A stretch of 12,625 bases of DNA. It comes from CANHEE01 sp043777755. GTDB lineage: Bacteria; Bacteroidota; Bacteroidia; Chitinophagales; Saprospiraceae. The stretch's first letter is position 1. Every line of letters starts with the position of its first letter. The notes under the pieces are model-generated. The model was not told where the DNA came from. It saw only the letters and a program-made list of their open reading frames with translations, and ran no database searches. Position numbers and translations under genes: made by a program. Shown one piece after another: positions 1-4,462 of the stretch. The DNA is taken from positions 1-12,625 of the forward strand of contig JAYWHK010000067.1 in NCBI GenBank assembly GCA_043777755.1. The letters are read 5' to 3'.

Positions 1-73
1 TAAAATATCAATTTTTTATTTTTATAAAAATTATAAAAAAATTATAAAATTTTAGTGTCAAAAAAAATTATGC

Positions 74-331
74 CTAAAATTTCAAAAACTGGAACATCGG
101 GTTTGTAGAATAATTGGTAGGATAATCCTTTACATCATTTAATAAATGAGCAAAGGTTTGGATAATTTCACAATTTTTTTCTCTTTCTTCTTCCTTTTCT
201 TTCTCCTCTTTTGATTCTTTTTCGCACAGCTCTGTACTATCCTTACCACTCAAAAGAGAAGTAAAGTCAATATTGCAAAGCGTGTAGCTGCAAAGCAATA
301 GATAAATGAAGATTTTGGAAATGAGTTTCAA
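74..331 (-). CDS. Small secreted hypothetical protein with a charged Glu/Lys tract
   Basis: An 85-residue protein I do not recognise. Residues 1-19 form a short basic start followed by a hydrophobic stretch (IFIYLLLC), which reads as a signal peptide, so the product is probably exported to the periplasm or beyond. There is no good lipobox: cysteines at 14 and 19 lack the usual small residue just before them. Residues 37-53 are almost entirely Glu, Lys and Arg, and cysteines 36 and 54 bracket this tract, so a disulfide across it is conceivable. The coding strand is purine-rich there (a pyrimidine run on the plus strand at about 177-222). It lies downstream of the LytTR gene on the same strand, about 265 bp away with a palindrome between, so separate transcription is likely. 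The stop is followed by a very AT-rich, low-complexity end of the window (1-73) in which I see nothing else. It could be a lineage-specific orphan or a chance ORF. Confidence 0.5.
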   Translation of the reverse strand: MKLISKIFIYLLLCSYTLCNIDFTSLLSGKDSTELCEKESKEEKEKEEEREKNCEIIQTFAHLLNDVKDYPTNYSTNPMFQFLKF

Positions 332-454
332 AATTTAATTTATTTTACAGAAGTAACTGGACTGAAATAAAGTATTTGTTCTCATTTCTTAACATATAGG
401 TAATGACTTTTGTTCCCTCTTTCGGATTAATGTTTTTATTTGACATTATTTTGA

Positions 455-462
455 CAAAAGTA
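455..462 (-). promoter_or_regulatory. Candidate -7 element for the small secreted protein gene
   Basis: On the minus strand this reads TACTTTTG, an exact match to the Bacteroidota -7 consensus TAnnTTTG. It lies about 124 bp upstream of the ATG at 331. No TTG -33 box is visible 17-23 bases upstream, so support rests on the -7 match alone. Confidence 0.3.
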
Positions 463-496
463 GTTTTTGGATTATGTTTATTATACACGTCGAAAT

Positions 497-540
497 TTGG
501 TATTCAACATTTTGCGTTTATGCAAAATGTTGAATACCAA
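497..540. repeat. Perfect 19-bp inverted repeat with 6-base loop
   Basis: The arms 497-515 and 522-540 are perfect reverse complements over 19 bases, with the loop GTTTAT. The structure sits 55 bp past the stop of the LytTR gene and could end its transcript. There is no T-run on either side, so it is not a textbook intrinsic terminator. It may instead be an extragenic palindrome or a protein-binding site. The centre reads TTGCGTTTATGC, one base different from half of the LytTR operator near 1073-1084. Confidence 0.75.
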
Positions 541-595
541 GCATTTACAATATCTTAATATCTAATATCAGTTGTGTATATTTAGGCGTTTTAAA

Positions 596-1027
596 TTACC
601 TGTTTTTAATAAGTTCCATAAATTCATTTTTCACTTTAATGCTGATAGGCAGTTGAGCAACCTTTCCGTTGGCGGACATCTCGATTTCGCTACTGCTGAA
701 TTTCAACACTTTTTTGAGTGCAATAATGTAAGAACGATGGATTCTGAAGAAACTTTCCGTAGGCAGCATTTCTACCAAACCTTTCATGGTGCAGTGAATC
801 ACTTCACGACCTTTTTCATGCCTGATAATGACATAATCCTTCAATCCTTCTATGTAGATGATTTCTTCTGTGTTTAGATAAATATTCTTTTTTCCAGATG
901 GAATGCAAATAATATTTTCCTTTGATGCGAGAGAGTTGTTCATAACAAAATTTAGTTTCGTATTAGTTAAATTATAGATTGGTTTTTTTTGTATAAAATT
1001 CGTTTCATAATACAAATATACAGACAT
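596..1027 (-). CDS. Stand-alone LytTR-domain DNA-binding transcriptional regulator
   Basis: A 143-residue protein whose residues about 38-140 match the LytTR DNA-binding domain: a beta-rich start (IICIPSGKKNIYLN), the conserved EEIIYIEGLKDYVIIRH block, then FFRIHRSYIIALKKV, the classic F-x-R-x-H-R-S-Y/F motif near residues 93-100. Full LytTR response regulators are about 240 residues with an N-terminal receiver domain; none is present, so it is not controlled by phosphorylation of its own chain. Met1 at 1027 gives a 28-residue extension of no obvious domain type; Met29 (start at 943) would give a typical compact LytTR protein and is a serious alternative, because the likely operator at 1048-1081 would then lie over 100 bp upstream rather than 21 bp. 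The gene is divergent from the dynamin-like GTPase gene and shares a 375-bp intergenic region with it. Family and domain are firm; targets are unknown, with autoregulation inferred. Confidence 0.9.
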   Translation of the reverse strand: MSVYLYYETNFIQKKPIYNLTNTKLNFVMNNSLASKENIICIPSGKKNIYLNTEEIIYIEGLKDYVIIRHEKGREVIHCTMKGLVEMLPTESFFRIHRSYIIALKKVLKFSSSEIEMSANGKVAQLPISIKVKNEFMELIKNR

Positions 1028-1047
1028 CTTACGTTTTATAAAATATG

Positions 1048-1081
1048 TTAGGATAAGTGCGGCTTTTTTTAGGATAAACGC
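1048..1081 (-). promoter_or_regulatory. Probable LytTR operator: two direct repeats 21 bp apart
   Basis: The 13-mers TTAGGATAAGTGC (1048-1060) and TTAGGATAAACGC (1069-1081) agree at 11 of 13 positions, and their starts are exactly 21 bp apart, two turns of the helix. LytTR regulators of the AlgR/AgrA/LytR type bind paired direct repeats about 21-22 bp apart, so this site just upstream of a LytTR gene is best read as an autoregulatory operator, possibly also serving the divergent GTPase gene. Confidence 0.6.
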
Positions 1082-1206
1082 AATTTTTTTAATTTGAAAA
1101 TTATTATTTTTTTGAAAAAAAGTATTTGAAAAAGCGTGTTTGGCAAATTTATATTTTTAATAAAAAAAATTTATTGAAAAAAACGAAATTCTATCGTTTC
1201 ATTTTC

Positions 1207-1214
1207 TATTTTTG
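1207..1214 (+). promoter_or_regulatory. Candidate -7 element for the dynamin-like GTPase gene
   Basis: TATTTTTG matches TAnnTTTG exactly. It is 188 bp upstream of the GTPase start, so the 5' leader would be long. No TTG occurs 17-23 bases upstream, and in such AT-rich DNA chance matches are common. Confidence 0.3.
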
Positions 1215-1402
1215 CATAAAAATAAAAATACTTTGAGTGACTTAATGAATACATTGTTCGTCAAAGTTTTTTTAATAAAAAATACATCAAAACATACTAA
1301 GGTATTTCGAGTAAAACAATCGACATTGTAAAATGTTATAAAAAATTGTAAATCAGTAAGTTAAAGACTTATGGACTCACTGACTTACGACCACCTATTT
1401 AT

Positions 1403-3127
1403 ATGCTAATCAACAAAGACTTAAATTTTTACCGTCCGCAAGTAGATGAAGCTGTGAAAGATTTGCACGCTTTAGTTTCCGAAATTGGTCACGAAGACTT
1501 GAAAAAAACAGTCAATGATTTGCGCAATCGCATCAATGAACCTTTTATGTTTGTGATTGTTGGCGAAGTAAAAGCTGGAAAAAGTAGCTTTATCAATGCG
1601 CTTTTGGAAACCGACAAAGAGATTTGTAAGGTGTCCCCTGCGCCTATGACGGACACGATTCAGCAAATTTTGTATGGCGAAACGGAGCAAATTGTTTCCG
1701 TTAATCCTTCTTTGAAAAAATTATATTATCCGATAGAGATTTTACGGGAAATTGCCATCGTCGATACGCCTGGTACAAACACAATCGTTGCGAACCATCA
1801 AGCCGTTACTGAGGACTTTGTTCCTGCTTGCGATTTGGTCGTTTTTGTTTTTGAATGTAAAAATCCTTACCGACAGTCTGCTTGGGAGTTTTTTGATTTT
1901 ATACACGCTGATTGGCGCAAAAAAGTCGTTTTTGTCCTTCAACAAAAAGACTTATTGCCACCCAACGACTTGGAAATCAACGAAAAAGGTGTAAAAGAGT
2001 ACGCAGAAAAAAAGGGAATGATTGAGCCAGTTATTTTTTCCGTTTCTGCCAAATTAGAGCAAGAAGGAAACCGTTATGACAGTGGATTTCACCAAGTTAG
2101 AGAGTATATTTATCGAAATATTACAGGCGGAAAAGCTCCGATGTTGAAGTTGCAAAACAATGTTTCGACTTCTCAAAACATTGCTGAAAGGGTAGGCACT
2201 GGCTTAAAAATCCGTAGAGAACAATTTATTGCAGACACGGAATTTCGTCGTGACATCAAGCAAACACTTGACAATCAGGCAATTAAATCTAACAAACAAG
2301 TGGATATTTTGAAAGAAAATCTACTGAATGCTTACGACAAAATTACAGGAAAATACCAAGCGGAATTAAGCGAAGGTTTGAGTTTTGGAAGTTTGATAAA
2401 ACGTTCTTTTTCTGGTATTTTTGGCAATGAAAAATCTGCTAAAAACTGGTTGGAAGATTTGACCGCAGATTTGCAACGGGATTTGCAAACCGAAATGAAA
2501 GACAAATTAGACGATTCTGTCAATGATTTGGCGGATTCTATTCAGCAAATGGCGAAAATAATTGACTTAAAAATCCGCAATTCCAAAACAGTTTTGAAAG
2601 ACGATTATGAGATTTTTTCAGACATAGCCGAGCGTCGCTCGAATGTACTAAAAGAAATCCAAGATGCTTTTCAAAAATTCATGTCAAAGTCTGAAAACTT
2701 TAAAGAAACAGGACTTTTAGGCGAAAAAGGTAGTAGTATTACACCTTCTATTACGATGGGTTCTGGTGCTGCGGTGATTGGAATGGTCGTTATGGCAGTT
2801 GCTCAAACCGCTTCGATTGACATTACAGGTGGCGTAATCACAGCACTTGGTTTAGCTTTTGCTGGCGTTACGATTGGTGTACAAAGAGGCAAAATATTGA
2901 GTGCTTTTTCACAAGAAGTGAACAAAGGTCGCACGAAATTAGAAGAAGCCATTGAAGATCGTTTGAAAGCTTATGTTCACCATATCAAGCAACGAATTGA
3001 TAGCAATTTTGCGCCTTTTGATGCCATGATTGATGGCGAAGAGCTACAATTGAGCAACATAGAAGAGCGCTTCGTAACTGTTCAAACAAAATTTAGTGAC
3101 TTAAAAACGCAATTGGATAAGTACTGA
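1403..3127 (+). CDS. Bacterial dynamin-like GTPase with C-terminal membrane hairpin
   Basis: A 574-residue dynamin-superfamily GTPase, expected to bind and hydrolyse GTP and act on membranes. The G domain spans about 40-240: G1 is GEVKAGKS at 54-61, a switch threonine lies in PMTDT (81-85), G3 is DTPG at 121-124, and the G5-like SAK is at 215-217. The G4 position reads LQQKD (179-183) rather than canonical N/TKxD, as I recall for many bacterial dynamin-like proteins. Residues 250-440 are charged and mostly helical, fitting a stalk. Two adjacent hydrophobic segments at about 453-470 and 472-492 look like the membrane-inserting paddle of BDLP-type proteins, followed by a second helical stretch to the end. 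Start ATG 1403 fits the family; the nearby ATG at 1371 is out of frame. It is monocistronic and converges on the methyltransferase gene. Bacterial relatives serve membrane remodelling, vesicle release or phage defence; which applies here cannot be read from sequence. Confidence 0.9.
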   Translation: MLINKDLNFYRPQVDEAVKDLHALVSEIGHEDLKKTVNDLRNRINEPFMFVIVGEVKAGKSSFINALLETDKEICKVSPAPMTDTIQQILYGETEQIVSVNPSLKKLYYPIEILREIAIVDTPGTNTIVANHQAVTEDFVPACDLVVFVFECKNPYRQSAWEFFDFIHADWRKKVVFVLQQKDLLPPNDLEINEKGVKEYAEKKGMIEPVIFSVSAKLEQEGNRYDSGFHQVREYIYRNITGGKAPMLKLQNNVSTSQNIAERVGTGLKIRREQFIADTEFRRDIKQTLDNQAIKSNKQVDILKENLLNAYDKITGKYQAELSEGLSFGSLIKRSFSGIFGNEKSAKNWLEDLTADLQRDLQTEMKDKLDDSVNDLADSIQQMAKIIDLKIRNSKTVLKDDYEIFSDIAERRSNVLKEIQDAFQKFMSKSENFKETGLLGEKGSSITPSITMGSGAAVIGMVVMAVAQTASIDITGGVITALGLAFAGVTIGVQRGKILSAFSQEVNKGRTKLEEAIEDRLKAYVHHIKQRIDSNFAPFDAMIDGEELQLSNIEERFVTVQTKFSDLKTQLDKY

Positions 3128-3142
3128 TGAAAAGTCATATTG

Positions 3143-3322
3143 AGTCGTAAGTCTTTTTTTAGTCGTAAGTCATACTGAGTCGTAAGTCAGTAAGTCATTT
3201 AAGTCTTCGACTTACGACTCAAAATGACTTACGACTTCTATCCATCACGTTTAGGACTTACGACTCAAAATGACTTACGACTAAAATACGTATCACGCAA
3301 AGTGACTTACAGACTTACGACT
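3143..3322. repeat. Cluster of GACTTACGACT repeats in both orientations
   Basis: The 11-mer GACTTACGACT or its complement occurs eight times. The inverted copies start at 3143, 3161 and 3178, and the direct copies at 3209, 3226, 3255, 3272 and 3312. A 28-base block is perfectly repeated at 3209-3236 and 3255-3282, and an inverted version matching 26 of 28 is at 3161-3188. It can therefore fold as a 28-bp stem with a 20-base loop, or pair with the second direct copy. It sits between two convergent genes, where a two-way terminator would be useful, although no hairpin is followed by a good T-run. The last copy overlaps the 3' end of the methyltransferase gene. Confidence 0.85.
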
Positions 3323-4073
3323 TAACATACCTAAACAAAGCGCAAATAATACCACTTGCAACCGCCGCATTGAGTGATTCTGCGCCATTTCCGTAGTCAG
3401 GGATTTTTATTTTATGAGAAATCAGCGGTAAATTAGCATCTGAAATGCCTTTGCCTTCGCTGCCGATGACGATAATTCCTTTTTGCTCCAATTTACTTTG
3501 AAAAATATTTTCACCTTCCAATAATGCCCCATAAATAGGAATGTTTTTTGCCCCATCTAACAAAGTTGGTAAAGAAATTTCTTTGGATTTTACCCTTAAA
3601 AATGCGCCCATCGAAGATTGAATTACCTTGGAATTATAAATATCAACGCAAGTATCTGAACAAAAAACATAAGGAATTCCGAACCAATCTGCATTGCGAA
3701 GGATTGTTCCCATGTTTCCAGGGTCTTGGATTCCGTCTAAATACAATACTAAATCATTGAAAATCAGATTTTTATCCAATGCAAAATCTTGTGGACGAGC
3801 TGTGATTAGTACTTGATTGGGCGTTGTCAAAGAAGATATTTTTTTTAGCTCAGATTCAGAAATTTCTTCTACCTTTGCGCCATAATGTTGCAACAAGTAA
3901 GCGTGCTTTTCGCACCAACTTTTGATTGCAAAAATAGATTCAACCTCTATTTTTTTTTCTTTAAGAATTTCTAAACAAATTTTTTCTCCTTCGGCAACAA
4001 AAATGTTATACTTTTGCCTAAATTTTTTGCTTTGTAGCGAAGTTAAATATTTTATTTTATTTTGTGAAAGCAT
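3315..4073 (-). CDS. TrmH/SpoU-family RNA 2'-O-ribose methyltransferase
   Basis: A 252-residue SPOUT-fold methyltransferase that uses S-adenosylmethionine to methylate a ribose 2'-OH in rRNA or tRNA in the cytoplasm. Residues 1-95 match the L30e-like RNA-binding domain of this family (KYLTSLQSKKFRQKYNIFVAEG). The catalytic domain shows motif 1 DPGNMGTILRNADWFG (117-132, with N120 and the catalytic-type R126), motif 2 GSEGKGI (204-210) and motif 3 AESLNAAVASG (231-241), the last two forming the SAM-binding knot. Overall it resembles RlmB/TsnR-type enzymes; the exact target nucleotide cannot be assigned. Its length is normal. The last codons and the TAA stop are supplied by the intergenic repeat at 3312-3322 (ending KS, then stop), so the original C-terminus may have been slightly altered. 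It is divergent from tamL across 389 bp of repeat-rich DNA. Confidence 0.92.
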   Translation of the reverse strand: MLSQNKIKYLTSLQSKKFRQKYNIFVAEGEKICLEILKEKKIEVESIFAIKSWCEKHAYLLQHYGAKVEEISESELKKISSLTTPNQVLITARPQDFALDKNLIFNDLVLYLDGIQDPGNMGTILRNADWFGIPYVFCSDTCVDIYNSKVIQSSMGAFLRVKSKEISLPTLLDGAKNIPIYGALLEGENIFQSKLEQKGIIVIGSEGKGISDANLPLISHKIKIPDYGNGAESLNAAVASGIICALFRYVKS

Positions 4074-4200
4074 TTTTATATTGTTATAACGTTTTACTGT
4101 TAAAATGTTGGCAGCGCAGAATCCCTAATTTATGATTTTTGCTACGAACTTAGGTACGCTCTATATCAAAACGAAGTTTTAATATAATTAGTGAAATTAG

Positions 4201-4360
4201 GTAACTATTTACCACTTTTACAATTCTTTACCACGGAGAAACAGAGAACACAGAGTTTGGCAAAAAAATTAGCCGAAGGCTAATTTTTTGCCTCCGTGAC
4301 CTCTGTTTCTCCGTGGTAAAAATAAAAAATCTTCGATTTTTATTGACGCTAAACAGTTAC
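4201..4360. mobile_element. Probable 160-bp MITE with IS66-like ends
   Basis: The element begins GTAACTATTTACC and ends with the complement of GTAACTGTTTAGC, giving 13-bp terminal inverted repeats with 11 matches. It is flanked immediately on both sides by the 8-base direct repeat GAAATTAG (4193-4200 and 4361-4368), as expected for a target-site duplication. IS66-family elements are known for ends starting GTAA and for 8-bp target duplications, so an IS66-type transposase elsewhere in the genome is the likely mover. There is no coding capacity; the interior is a large hairpin. Removing the element and one GAAATTAG restores a sequence that aligns 17 of 21 with the neighbouring repeat at 4389-4409, which supports a precise insertion. 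Confidence 0.7.
4227..4320. repeat. 94-bp near-complete hairpin inside the MITE
   Basis: The outer arms 4227-4246 and 4301-4320 are a perfect 20-bp inverted repeat. Inside, CACAGAG (4249-4255) pairs with CTCCGTG (4292-4298) with one mismatch. The inner arms 4259-4274 and 4278-4292 pair with one bulged A around the loop GAA. The CCACGGAGAAACAGAG-type sequence resembles an intergenic repeat I have seen in many unrelated bacteria. A second small hairpin, AAAAATC-TTC-GATTTTT, follows at 4325-4341. Transcribed, the whole would be a very stable stem. Confidence 0.85.
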
Positions 4361-4373
4361 GAAATTAGATTTA
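4343..4373 (+). promoter_or_regulatory. Weak candidate promoter for tamL
   Basis: TTG at 4343-4345, a 20-base spacer and TAGATTTA at 4366-4373, seven of eight matches to TAnnTTTG. If real, the -33 box lies in the MITE and the -7 box spans the target duplication, so the insertion would have created or replaced the promoter. Support is modest. Confidence 0.25.
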
Positions 4374-4462
4374 ATTTTCACACCACGATTAGTGAAAATT
4401 CGTTTAATTAGATAAAATTCGTGATTAAATAAAATACGCCAAGTTTTTACGATTACTAAAAA

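Larger units (their letters stand above)
1028..1402. other. 375-bp AT-rich divergent intergenic region
   Basis: Between the divergent LytTR and GTPase genes. It holds the paired direct repeats at 1048-1081, a very A/T-rich middle (1082-1250) with repeated TTTGAAAAA-like runs, an exact TAnnTTTG box at 1207-1214, and a degenerate copy of the GACTTACGACT repeat at 1382-1392 just before the GTPase start. I see no ORF of note and no RNA gene. Confidence 0.6.
4074..4462. other. 389-bp divergent intergenic region rich in repeats
   Basis: Between the methyltransferase (minus) and tamL (plus). From left to right it has a small hairpin 4088-4096/4101-4109 (8 of 9 pairs, loop CTGT) in the methyltransferase leader, a more GC-balanced stretch 4110-4180 that I cannot assign, a 160-bp MITE-like element (4201-4360), and AT-rich TTAGTGAAA/AATTCGTG repeats on both sides of it (4188-4200 and 4361-4432). 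No RNA gene is evident. Confidence 0.6.

Noticed and set aside
497..540. Palindrome as a textbook intrinsic terminator
   Set aside because: The stem is strong but neither side has a T-run in the reading direction, so it is listed as a repeat.
572..877. Plus-strand ORF of 101 codons
   Set aside because: It lies fully antisense to the LytTR gene, whose protein has a clear conserved domain; the plus-strand product has no recognisable pattern.
1371..1373. ATG upstream of the GTPase as an earlier start
   Set aside because: It is 32 bases before the chosen ATG and therefore out of frame.
3209..3282. Two perfect 28-base repeats with an 18-base spacer looked like a minimal CRISPR
   Set aside because: Only two direct units, spacer too short, an inverted copy alongside, and the unit itself is made of repeated 11-mers. 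No cas genes are near.
4201..4360. Element as a plain bidirectional terminator between divergent genes
   Set aside because: The flanking genes are divergent, so no terminator is needed there, and the flanking 8-bp duplications and inverted ends point to an insertion.
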